From an uncultured bacterium (GTDB lineage Bacteria; Bacteroidota; Rhodothermia; Rhodothermales; Rubricoccaceae): a stretch of DNA of 64,000 bases. Below, in pieces: positions 40,937-49,420 of the stretch. The DNA lies in contig CANLSR010000003.1 of assembly GCA_947493945.1 (NCBI GenBank), forward strand, positions 124,001 to 188,000. Reading direction: 5' to 3'. The notes under the pieces are model-generated. The model was given only the letters and a program-made list of their open reading frames with translations, was not told the DNA's origin and did no database searches. The position numbers and the translations under genes are program-made. Every line of letters starts with the position of its first letter. Within the stretch, counting starts at the first letter, position 1.

Positions 40937-40941
40937 CTCGC

Positions 40942-40966
40942 CCCGCTGGCGGCGTCCGCCAGCGGG
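40942..40966. terminator. Bidirectional hairpin CCCGCTGGCGG-cgt-CCGCCAGCGGG between convergent genes
   Basis: Perfect 11-bp stem, 3-nt loop; 5 nt downstream of the + gene stop. Confidence 0.8.
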
Positions 40967-40979
40967 CGGCGGGCGCGAC

Positions 40980-41738
40980 CTACTCGGGCGGGCCGTTCCG
41001 CGTCCACGAGCCGTACATCGGGTTGGGGAGCACCCAGAACCGGCCCCCGAACTCGGCCAGCGCGCCCTCGCCGCCCAGGCGGACGTCTTGGCCGAGGCCC
41101 GGGAAGTCCTGGACGTTGTCGCCCACCCACATCACGACCGCCAGCGGCGGCAAGCCGGGCACTTGGCCCCCGGCGACGGACGCGAACCGGGCGTTCTTGT
41201 CGCCCTCCTCGCCGACCTGGCACAGCACGGCGTCGGCCTGGAGCCCGACGTTGGCGAGGTTGCGGCGCGTCTGGTCGCAGACGGCGTCGGCCCGGTTCGT
41301 CACCACGACGACGCGGCCGCCCAACTCGGCCACCAGCTGCACGAACGCGGCGGCGCCGGGAAGCGCCGTCGCTTGCTCTCGCCGGACCCACGCGTCCCAG
41401 GTATCCGGCGTGAAGCCCAACCCCTGTTCGGCCCGCTCGCGTTGGTAGAGCGAGTTGTCGAGTAGCGTCTCATCAGCGTCCAGGACGACGGCCCAGTCGG
41501 CCGCCGCCAGCGTGTCGGCGACGGCGCGGAGGTGGCGGCCTGCGGACCGGTACGTCTGGGCAAACACCGCGTCGTGCTCCGCCGACCGGCGAACCCACCG
41601 GACGTCGAGCGGGATCTCACGCGCCGCAGGGGCGGCCGACGTCGGCGCGGTCGAGACGGGCGCGATCCCGACCACGCATCCGCTGAGAAGAACGACCAGG
41701 AGGGCCGGCGTAGCCGCCAGGCGCGTGCGTGAGACCAT
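40980..41738 (-). CDS. Class C HAD acid phosphatase / lipoprotein e(P4)-like
   Basis: Lipobox VVLLSGCVVG; WAVVLDADETLLDNSLYQRE HAD motif I (DxDxT); VVVVTNRADAVCDQTRRNL; VMWVGDNVQDFPG. Confidence 0.88.
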   Translation of the reverse strand: MVSRTRLAATPALLVVLLSGCVVGIAPVSTAPTSAAPAAREIPLDVRWVRRSAEHDAVFAQTYRSAGRHLRAVADTLAAADWAVVLDADETLLDNSLYQRERAEQGLGFTPDTWDAWVRREQATALPGAAAFVQLVAELGGRVVVVTNRADAVCDQTRRNLANVGLQADAVLCQVGEEGDKNARFASVAGGQVPGLPPLAVVMWVGDNVQDFPGLGQDVRLGGEGALAEFGGRFWVLPNPMYGSWTRNGPPE

Positions 41739-41745
41739 GTCGAGA

Positions 41746-42786
41746 TTAGGCGAGAACGGCGCGGGGAAGATCGCCAAGGATCGCCCGCCATTCCGTCCGC
41801 TCGGGCCGGCCCGGCTTGCGCTCGCCAAACAGCTGGACGATCTGGTCGCCGGCTTCGTCGTAGAGCTCTAGGGCCGTCACGTCGCCGTCCTCGGTCGGCT
41901 TCGTGACGATCCACGCCTGGTCGATGGCGGCCTCGTCGAGGTGGAGGTTGAAGCCGGGGTCGAGCACGTTGTACCACGGGCCCTGCCGGACCAGCTTCTC
42001 GACCGGCCCGGTATGGATCTGGACGCACCCGCGGTTGCCGACGAACACCATGATCGGGAGCTCCGTCTCGGCCGCGGTCTTGAACGTCTGGCGGATGGCC
42101 TCAGCCGGGACGCGCTCGGCGAATCGGCCCTCGGCGAGCCGGAGCGCCTGGGTCCGCGTGACGCCGTGGCGGCCCAGGAGCTGGAAAAAGTCGTGCGTGT
42201 CCTGGAGATCCGCCCACTCCGACAACAGCGCGTCGGCGTCGATCTCGGCGTCGGGGCGGGCCGGCTGAGGCTCCGCGCGCGGCTCGGTGTCGAGCGGCTG
42301 GCGGTCGGCGGCGGCGAAGCGCTCGACCAGGGCATGGTAGGCGTCGAGGTCGCTTTCGCTCGTGCAGAACACCTTGTGGACGGCGTCGCCGTGGGCGTCG
42401 AAAAACTGCAGGCTCCGCCGGAGCCCGTCGGCCCCGCCCTTCCACGGCGTCGCCACGGCCCAGGCGGACCGCCAGCGGCCCAGGAACAGACGGAGGTCGA
42501 TGTCTTTGCCCAGCACCTGGCCCATCCGGTGGGACAGCCCGGTGTGGACGGGCTCGTAGACGCCGGTCTTTTCGTGGACGCAGGCGTCGTTCCGCGTCAG
42601 CGCCATGACCCCGCCCAGCCCTTCGAGCGCGTGGAGGATGTCCTCGAAGTCGGGCTGGAGGCGCGTCGCGTCGCCGTCGACGCCGGTGGCGAGCAGCTCG
42701 GCCTCGCTCGTGCCCAGCTCGCGAGCGGCGGCGCGGATGCGGGTCTTGGGGTTCTCGGCGCGGAAGGCCGCGTAGGTCTCGGTCAT
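41746..42786 (-). CDS. hmuS: Hemin-degrading factor family protein (HmuS/HemS/ChuS-like)
   Basis: Two-repeat HemS-like sequence: LGGVMALTRNDACVHEKTGVYEPV..., GNRGCVQIHTGPVEKLVRQGPWYNVLDPGFNLHLDEAAIDQAWIVTKPTEDGDVTALELYD. Confidence 0.93.
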   Translation of the reverse strand: MTETYAAFRAENPKTRIRAAARELGTSEAELLATGVDGDATRLQPDFEDILHALEGLGGVMALTRNDACVHEKTGVYEPVHTGLSHRMGQVLGKDIDLRLFLGRWRSAWAVATPWKGGADGLRRSLQFFDAHGDAVHKVFCTSESDLDAYHALVERFAAADRQPLDTEPRAEPQPARPDAEIDADALLSEWADLQDTHDFFQLLGRHGVTRTQALRLAEGRFAERVPAEAIRQTFKTAAETELPIMVFVGNRGCVQIHTGPVEKLVRQGPWYNVLDPGFNLHLDEAAIDQAWIVTKPTEDGDVTALELYDEAGDQIVQLFGERKPGRPERTEWRAILGDLPRAVLA

Positions 42787-43616
42787 GGGAGGGCGGGGAG
42801 CGTCAGAGGAAGAAGGTCGGTGGAGAAGCCGTCGCCCGAGTCGACGGGGATCGGGACGACGAGCGGGCACGCCGCGCACGGGTGGTCGGTCACGACGACG
42901 GCCACCCCGAAGGCGCGGCCGACGACGTCGGGCGTGAGCACGTCGCGGGGCGGGCCGCACGCGACCAGCCGGCCCCGGGCCAGGACCGCGACGCGGTCGG
43001 CGTACTGGGCGGCGTGGTTGAGGTCGTGGAGCACCGCGAGCACGCCGTCGCCCGCCGCCGCGCGCTGGCGGGCCGTGCGGAGGACGGCGTGCTGATGGGC
43101 GATGTCGAGCGCGCTGGTGGGCTCGTCGAGCAAGAGGTAGCGGGCGCCGTCGCCGGGCGCGTCGAGTTGGGCGAGCGCGCGCGCCAAGTGGACCCGCTGC
43201 TGCTCGCCGCCCGACAAGGTCGGGTACCGGCGGTCGGCCAGGGCGCCGATGCCGGCCGCACGCATGGCGCGGTGGGCCGCGGCGAGGTCGGCGTCGCGGC
43301 CGGCGCGGTGGGGCGTCCGCCCGAGCATCACCACGTCGAGCACGGCAAAATCGAACGGCAGTGCCGAGGCCTGGGGCAGCACGGCTCGGCGCTGGGCGAG
43401 TGCTGGGCCGTCGAGCTCCGCCAGCGGCACGCCGTCGAGCCGCGCCGCGCCGGCGCTCGGCGGGACCTCGCCGGTGAGCACGCGGAGCGCCGTCGTCTTA
43501 CCGGCCCCGTTGGCGCCGACGACGGCCAGCACCTCGCCGGGGCGCACGTCCAGCGAGACGCCGTCGAGGAGCGTCGCGTGCCCGGTCCGGACGGTGACGT
43601 CATCGAGCGAGAGCAT
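42783..43616 (-). CDS. hmuV: Heme ABC transporter ATP-binding protein
   Basis: VVGANGAGKTTALRVLTGEVPPSAG, TLSGGEQQRVHLARALAQL, LLLDEPTSALD. Confidence 0.95.
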   Translation of the reverse strand: MLSLDDVTVRTGHATLLDGVSLDVRPGEVLAVVGANGAGKTTALRVLTGEVPPSAGAARLDGVPLAELDGPALAQRRAVLPQASALPFDFAVLDVVMLGRTPHRAGRDADLAAAHRAMRAAGIGALADRRYPTLSGGEQQRVHLARALAQLDAPGDGARYLLLDEPTSALDIAHQHAVLRTARQRAAAGDGVLAVLHDLNHAAQYADRVAVLARGRLVACGPPRDVLTPDVVGRAFGVAVVVTDHPCAACPLVVPIPVDSGDGFSTDLLPLTLPALP

Positions 43617-43960
43617 CAGGCGGGGTCGGTCTGGAGCACGCTGGCGAGGAGGGCGTCGAGGTCGAGCGCGGCGACGGCGGCGCCCAGCAGGTCCGCCAGC
43701 TCGGCGGCGGCGGCGGTGCCCAGGTGGAAGGTGGCGTCCTCGCGTGCGGTCCGGGTGCGCACGCGCCAGCCCCAGCACGCGCCGGGGCGGTCGGCCTCGC
43801 CCTGGATCTCGCGGACGGTGGCGCACAACGCGCGGAGTTGGTCGGGCTGGAGCGTGACCTGGACGTCGTCGAAGGCGACGGCGAACCCGGCGCAGCACGC
43901 GCACTGCGCGACGGTGCCGCGGGCGGTCGCGGCGAGGACGGGGTCGGAGAGGACGCGCAT
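43616..43960 (-). CDS. Small uncharacterised CxxC-containing protein coupled to hmuV
   Basis: MRVLSDPVLAATARGTVAQCACCAGFAVAFDDVQVTLQPDQLRALCATVREIQGE...; TGATG overlap with hmuV; no obvious enzyme motif. Confidence 0.85.
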   Translation of the reverse strand: MRVLSDPVLAATARGTVAQCACCAGFAVAFDDVQVTLQPDQLRALCATVREIQGEADRPGACWGWRVRTRTAREDATFHLGTAAAAELADLLGAAVAALDLDALLASVLQTDPA

Positions 43961-43970
43961 GGCGGGAGGG

Positions 43971-45110
43971 CTAGGCCGGACGCTCGCGGAGCAGGAGCCA
44001 CAGGAAAAAGGGCGCGCCGACGAGCGCCGTCACGATGCCGATGGGGACCTCGGACGGGGCGAGCGCCGTCCGCGCGGCCAGGTCGGCGGTGACCACCAGC
44101 AGCGCGCCGGCCAGCGCCGACGCCGGCAGGAGCGCCCGGTGGTCGGGCCCCAGCCCGAGCCGCACCAGGTGCGGCGCCACCAGCCCGACGAACCCGACGA
44201 GCCCGGCCGCCGCCGTGGCCGCGCCGACCGCCAGCGCCGCGCCGCCCACGGCCACCCGCTTGACGCGCTCGGTCTGGATGCCCAGGTGCCCCGCCTCGGC
44301 CTCGCCCAAGAGCAACGCGTTGAGCGGACGCGCCAGGACCGGCGCCGCCAGCACCACAGCCAGGACCAGCGGGGCCACGACCGCGAGCGCGGCCCACGTC
44401 GCTCCGCCCAAGCTCCCCAGCGTCCAGAACGTGAGGTCGCGGAGCTGGCCGTCGTCGGCGAACAGGACGAGCACGCCGACGCCGGCCCCGCACAGCGCGT
44501 TGATGGCGATGCCGGCCAGGAGCATCGTCGCGACCGACGTCCGCCCGCCGCGCGTGGCGATCCGGTAGACGACGGCGGCCGTCGCGAGCCCGCCGAGGAA
44601 CGCGGACAGGGCCACCAGCGCCGGCCCCAGCGCGAGCGCCGTCACGCCGGCCGACGACGCGAGGACGATCGCGAGCGCCGCCCCCAGCGCCGCCCCGCTC
44701 GACACGCCGACCAGGCCGGGATCGGCGAGCGGGTTCCGGAAGAGCCCCTGCATCAGCGCCCCGCTCACGGCCAGCCCCGACCCGACGAGCACGCCCAGGA
44801 GCACGCGCGGCAAGCGGATGGACAGGAGCACGGCCGCCTGCTGGTCCGTCGCGGCTCCCCCGTCCAAGCCTACGGCCCCGGACAGCGCGGCCAACACGGC
44901 GCTCGGCGGGATCGGGACGGCGCCCACCCCGACCGACGCGACACACGCAGCGGTCAGCGCGACGGCGAGTCCGGCCACCGTCCACCGCACGCGCCGCGCG
45001 CGGCGGTCGGACACCCGGCCGAGCGCGGAGGGCGCCGCGGGCGCGCCCTCCGCGGCGTGGGCGCCGCCGGAGGCGACCGGGGCCCGCAGATCGGAGGCCA
45101 CCGTGCTCAT
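43971..45110 (-). CDS. hmuU: Heme ABC transporter permease (FecCD family)
   Basis: IRLPRVLLGVLVGSGLAVSGALMQGLFRNPLADPGLVGVSSGAALGAALAIV; LVGFVGLVAPHLVRLGLGPDHRALLPASALAGALLVVTADLAART. Confidence 0.96.
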   Translation of the reverse strand: MSTVASDLRAPVASGGAHAAEGAPAAPSALGRVSDRRARRVRWTVAGLAVALTAACVASVGVGAVPIPPSAVLAALSGAVGLDGGAATDQQAAVLLSIRLPRVLLGVLVGSGLAVSGALMQGLFRNPLADPGLVGVSSGAALGAALAIVLASSAGVTALALGPALVALSAFLGGLATAAVVYRIATRGGRTSVATMLLAGIAINALCGAGVGVLVLFADDGQLRDLTFWTLGSLGGATWAALAVVAPLVLAVVLAAPVLARPLNALLLGEAEAGHLGIQTERVKRVAVGGAALAVGAATAAAGLVGFVGLVAPHLVRLGLGPDHRALLPASALAGALLVVTADLAARTALAPSEVPIGIVTALVGAPFFLWLLLRERPA

Positions 45111-46036
45111 CGACGGGCGGTCGTGCTCGGCGCGCGCTCGCCCGCCGTCTCCGCCAGCCCGCGCGCGAGGGCCGCCACGCCCTCGCCCAAACGCGGGCCG
45201 AGCCCGAGCAGCAGCGCGTCGTCCACGGCGACCACGCGGCGAGCGGCGCCGGCCGGCGTCTGCGCCAGGCCGGGCTGGGCAAACAGGCCGCCCGCCCCGC
45301 CCAGGCTTTCGAGGCTGCGCGACGGGATCACGACCACGTCGGGCCGGGCCACCGCGACCGCCTCGGCCGTCAGTGGCACGTTCCCGTCCACCTCGCCGGC
45401 CGCGTTGACGGCGCCCGCCAGCCGGAGGACGAGGTCGGCCGGGGTGCCGGCGCCGAACACCTGGACGAGCCCGGCGCCCCGCGCGTAGACGAACAGGACG
45501 CGAGGCGGCGCAGACGGCCGGAGCCGGCCCGCCTCGGCCAGCTGGCGCTCCATCTGGGCCACGACCGAGTCGGCCTGGGCCGCGCGGCCCAGCGCGCGCC
45601 CCAGCTCGCGGACCCGGCCGGCGGCGCCCCCGACGCTCTCGGGCGTCGAGACCGTCACGACCGGCACGCCGGCCGCGCGGATCTGGCCGAGGACGCCGGG
45701 CGGCCCGGCCTCGTCGGTCGCCAGCACCAGCGTCGGGCCGAGCGACAGCACGCCCTCGGCCGACGTCTGTCGGAAGTAGTTCAGCCGCGGCTTCCCGAGG
45801 ATCTCGCCCGGGTACACGCTCGACCGGTCCGTCCCGACGACCTGGTCGCCCAGGCCGAGCGCGTAGACGGTCTCCGTGACGGCCCCGCCGATGGCCACGA
45901 TGCGCGAGGCGTCGACCGCCGGCGCGTCCGGGCCGCCAGCGGCCGTTCCAGAGGAGCCGCCAGCGGCTGGCGGGGCCGGTCTCCCGCCGCACCCCGCGAA
46001 CGAGGCGAACAGGACGAGGAGGGCAGCGAGACGCAT
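45107..46036 (-). CDS. hmuT: Heme ABC transporter substrate-binding lipoprotein
   Basis: Lipobox FASFAGCGG; RIVAIGGAVTETVYALGLGDQVVGTDRSSVYP; ATDEAGPPGVLGQIRAAGVPVV. Confidence 0.94.
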   Translation of the reverse strand: MRLAALLVLFASFAGCGGRPAPPAAGGSSGTAAGGPDAPAVDASRIVAIGGAVTETVYALGLGDQVVGTDRSSVYPGEILGKPRLNYFRQTSAEGVLSLGPTLVLATDEAGPPGVLGQIRAAGVPVVTVSTPESVGGAAGRVRELGRALGRAAQADSVVAQMERQLAEAGRLRPSAPPRVLFVYARGAGLVQVFGAGTPADLVLRLAGAVNAAGEVDGNVPLTAEAVAVARPDVVVIPSRSLESLGGAGGLFAQPGLAQTPAGAARRVVAVDDALLLGLGPRLGEGVAALARGLAETAGERAPSTTARR

Positions 46037-46077
46037 CGTTACGCGGCGGGATGGGGGACCGGGCGGCAGCCCGCGGC

Positions 46078-46794
46078 TCAGGCGTCGGGCCGCGTCGTGG
46101 CGAACCCGCGCGAGCCGTCGGGCTGGAGCACGTACTCGAACGTGTAGTAGCGGTCCTCGTCCGTCGTGGGCACCGGCGCCGACGGGGCGCCCTCGTAGTA
46201 GCTCAGGATGCGGACCTTGGCGTAGTCCCCGTCTCCGGTCCTGAGAACGATCGTCCGGCCGGGGATGGGCGAGACGAGGTTCTGGGCCGGGCTGTAGTTG
46301 TACCAGCCGTTGTCGCTGCCCGTGCAGATCGCGTTCGTCGAACCGGGCACGGAGCCGTTGGGCGTCTCGATCGCCGGGCAGGTCGTGTTCGCGCCGTCGG
46401 CGACGTAGCCCGAGGCCGGCGCCGACGCCACGCTGGCGAACGTCTGCTTCAGGACCTGAGCGGCGCCCCCGCCCGGCCCGCTCGCCCCGCCGTTGACGAT
46501 GATCGTCGTCCCCCGAAACCCGACGTCCCACACCGTCGACACCGAGTCCCGCTGGCGGACGGCGCGGTCGGTCTCGTCCGACGAGAGCACGACCTGGCCG
46601 GCGTCGAGGTCGTAGAGCGTGAACAGGTTGTTGCTGATCGCCTGACCCGTGTTCGGGTCGCGGCCCGTGTTCGGGTCGGCCTTGACGTCGGCGGCGGTCT
46701 GGACGTCGAGGTCCTCGATCCGGTCGGGCTCGGACGAGTCGCAGGCGGTGAGGGCGAGGGCGCCGGCGAGGGCGAAGAGGGTGAGGCGGGTCAT
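46078..46794 (-). CDS. hmuY: HmuY-family heme-binding lipoprotein
   Basis: Lipobox LALTACDSS; WDVGFRGTTIIVNGGASG; YAKVRILSYYEGAP; adjacent to a TonB-dependent receptor. Confidence 0.9.
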   Translation of the reverse strand: MTRLTLFALAGALALTACDSSEPDRIEDLDVQTAADVKADPNTGRDPNTGQAISNNLFTLYDLDAGQVVLSSDETDRAVRQRDSVSTVWDVGFRGTTIIVNGGASGPGGGAAQVLKQTFASVASAPASGYVADGANTTCPAIETPNGSVPGSTNAICTGSDNGWYNYSPAQNLVSPIPGRTIVLRTGDGDYAKVRILSYYEGAPSAPVPTTDEDRYYTFEYVLQPDGSRGFATTRPDA

Positions 46795-46829
46795 GAGTCG
46801 GCGCCGGACGGGGCGCGTGGTGGTGGAAA

Positions 46830-49247
46830 TCAAAACGAGAGGCCCAACGACGCGAAGACGGTGCGCCCGGGCATGGACGGCACCAGCGTGGCGCGCGTCG
46901 TGTCGAACAGGTTGTCGACGCCGGCTTGGGCCGTCAGGCGGCCGGACCGGAGCGCCCACGAATGCGTCAGCGTGAGGTCGACGACGGCGTAGCCGGCCAC
47001 GAACTCGTCGTCGCGGTTGGCCAGGCCGTTGCCGTCGAGGTCGCGGTAGCCGTAGCGGCTCCGCCAGCGGCCCCGGAGCGAGGCCGAGGCGTCGCCGCGC
47101 ACGAACGTGGCGCGCAGCGTGGCCGCGTGGGGCGAGCGTCCAAACAGGCCGCCGTAGTCGCCCACCGAGAGCGGGTACTCGCGGCCGTCGGGGTCGCGGC
47201 CGAACACGGTCCCGGTCGCGAGCGCGTCCACGACGTCGCGGTCCCGAGCCTGGAGAAACTGGTACGACGCCGCCACGTCGAGCCCCGGCAGCAGGCGGGC
47301 CGTCGCCTGGACGTCGAGCCCGCGCGTGTACACGCGGTTCAGGTTGAAGTAGCCGAACACCGACTGGCCGCTCGTCTTCAGCGCGACGGGCTGGGTCTCG
47401 ATCAGGTCCGACACGTGGTTCCAGAACCCGCCCACGTCGACGGTCAGCCACCCGAACGGGTCGGCCGAGGCGCCGACGTTGACGGCCACGGAGCTCTCGG
47501 CCCGGATGTCGCGGAGGCTCGACGGGTCGAAAAACAGCTCTTCGATCTGGCCCTGCGCCTCCAGCTCGGCCAGGCCTCGGGCCAGCCGCGTCGAGCCGAA
47601 CACGCTGTAGCCGCCGGCCGCCGCGTTGGTGAACGCGAGGTAGAGCTGGCGGAAGGCGGGCGCCTTGAACCCGCTCCCGACGCTCGCCCGCAGGCGGAGC
47701 GCGTCGGCCGGCCGCACCAACACCGACAGCTTGGGCGTCAACCGCGCCGCGTAGTCCGTGTGCGCGTCGACCCGGGCGCTCGCGTTGACGGAGACCAGCC
47801 GCGACGGCTCCCACTCGTGCTGGGCAAAGGCGTAGACCTGCTGGGCGTTCGGCGCCTCGCCCCCGGCCTCAGCCGCGTAGCGGTCGCCCGCCAGCCGCTC
47901 GTCGATGGCGCCCGCCCCGACGACGGTCAGGTGGCGCGCGCTCCACAGCGCGTCGAGCTGGGCCTCGGCCTTGGCGTAGCGCTGGTCGAAGTCGTCCGAC
48001 GACGTGAGCACGCCGTCGGACTGGCGGCGGTACTGGGTCTCGGTCGTGTACCGGGCGCCGTAGAGCGTCGCCCTGAGCCGGACCCGCTCGCTCAGCGGGA
48101 CCGCCCACTCGGGGTGGACGCTCCAGTCGACGCGGCGGCCCGAATCGTCGTGGGGGACGTCGACGCCGCCTTCGAGGAGGTTGGCGGCCCCGGTCTGGTT
48201 CAGCGCGGCCACCCGGGCGCCCAGGCTCAGACGCGACGGTCCCAGATCGGCGCGCGCGCGGAGGTCGGCCGTCCAGTCGGCGAACGAGGGGACGGTCGGG
48301 CCAAACTCCTCCGGCACAAGGTCATACCCGCCCGACGCGTAGCGGTTGACGAACGCGCGCGCGGCCCAGCGGTCGCGGCCGACCCCGCCCTCGGCGGTCG
48401 CGTCGGTCTCGCCAAACGTGCCGGCCCCGAACCGCACGCCGCCCGTCTCGACGCCCGGCTGGGGCAGCGCCGTCACCAGGTTGACGACGCCCGCGAGCGC
48501 CTCGGACCCGTAGAGCGACGACGACGGCCCCTCGACGATCTCGACGCGGTCGACGCCCGCGACCGTCAGCCGGTCCAGGTCGAGCGTGCCGGCCGTCCGC
48601 CCCACGATGGGCTCGCCGTCGAGCAGGACGAGCGTGTAGTCGGACGAGAAGCCCTGGACCTGGAGGCCCGAGCCGTGGTCGTCGGAGAGGAACAGGCCGG
48701 GCACGGTCTCCAGCACGTCGCCCAGCCGGGCCGCCCCCTGCTGGCGGATGGCCTCGGCGTCGACCACGGTGGTCGGCACGGCCACGTCTTCGAGCGCCTT
48801 GGCGGTCCGGGTGGCGGTCACCACGACGGCGCCCGCCTCGACCGTCGCCGCCGCCAGCGCCACGTCGAGCCAGACGGTGTCGCGGCGAGCGGCGACCGCC
48901 CGCTCGGCCGTCCGGTAGCCGACGGCCGAGAAGGCCAGCGTGCGGGCCCCGGCGCGGGGCAGCGCCAGGAGGTACCGGCCGTCGGCGCCGGCGGCGGCCC
49001 CGCGCGTGCCGCCGGTCGGGCGCACCGTGGCCCCGGCCACCGGCTGGCCAGTCTCCGCGTCCGTCACCCGGCCGACGACCACCGTCTCGGCCGTCTGCGC
49101 CACGGCAGGAACCGCCAGCAGGGCGAGGAGCAGGGCGAGCCACGCGAACGCCGACGAGGCCCCCTCGCGGCCGACCCGGCGCTCTTCCTGGACTCGCTTC
49201 GGCGCGACCGGAAGGCGTCTGGAGGGGGGCGGGGGGCGGTGAGTCAC
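46830..49247 (-). CDS. hmuR: TonB-dependent heme receptor (HmuR-like) with carboxypeptidase-like N-terminal domain
   Basis: VVGRVTDAETGQPVAGATVRPTGGTRGAAAGADGRYLL; plug VVDAEAIRQQGAARLGDVLETVPGLFLSDDHGSGLQVQGFSSDYTLVLLDGEPIVGRTAGTLDLDRL; beta-barrel ending ...FASLGLSF. GTG start at 49247 provisional. Confidence 0.95.
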   Translation of the reverse strand: MTHRPPPPSRRLPVAPKRVQEERRVGREGASSAFAWLALLLALLAVPAVAQTAETVVVGRVTDAETGQPVAGATVRPTGGTRGAAAGADGRYLLALPRAGARTLAFSAVGYRTAERAVAARRDTVWLDVALAAATVEAGAVVVTATRTAKALEDVAVPTTVVDAEAIRQQGAARLGDVLETVPGLFLSDDHGSGLQVQGFSSDYTLVLLDGEPIVGRTAGTLDLDRLTVAGVDRVEIVEGPSSSLYGSEALAGVVNLVTALPQPGVETGGVRFGAGTFGETDATAEGGVGRDRWAARAFVNRYASGGYDLVPEEFGPTVPSFADWTADLRARADLGPSRLSLGARVAALNQTGAANLLEGGVDVPHDDSGRRVDWSVHPEWAVPLSERVRLRATLYGARYTTETQYRRQSDGVLTSSDDFDQRYAKAEAQLDALWSARHLTVVGAGAIDERLAGDRYAAEAGGEAPNAQQVYAFAQHEWEPSRLVSVNASARVDAHTDYAARLTPKLSVLVRPADALRLRASVGSGFKAPAFRQLYLAFTNAAAGGYSVFGSTRLARGLAELEAQGQIEELFFDPSSLRDIRAESSVAVNVGASADPFGWLTVDVGGFWNHVSDLIETQPVALKTSGQSVFGYFNLNRVYTRGLDVQATARLLPGLDVAASYQFLQARDRDVVDALATGTVFGRDPDGREYPLSVGDYGGLFGRSPHAATLRATFVRGDASASLRGRWRSRYGYRDLDGNGLANRDDEFVAGYAVVDLTLTHSWALRSGRLTAQAGVDNLFDTTRATLVPSMPGRTVFASLGLSF

Positions 49248-49248
49248 G

Positions 49249-49294
49249 CTTATCTGGACCTGATCTAAATCAATCTAGACTCAGTCCACATAAG
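49249..49294. promoter_or_regulatory. AT-rich 46-bp dyad upstream of hmuR, candidate iron/heme operator
   Basis: CTTATcTGGACctgaTCTA - AATCAATC - TAGActcaGTCCAcATAAG; 14/19 arm positions complementary. Confidence 0.6.
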
Positions 49295-49420
49295 AGATCC
49301 GGCATCGCCCAGTCTTCGCAAACCACCTGGAGAGCTCCACCGGGCCCCATCGCGGCCGAGGGGCACCGGCTCCCCGACGGCGGCGGGCGTAGGTTGGCGC
49401 GGGTCCTCCCCCGCCTTCCC

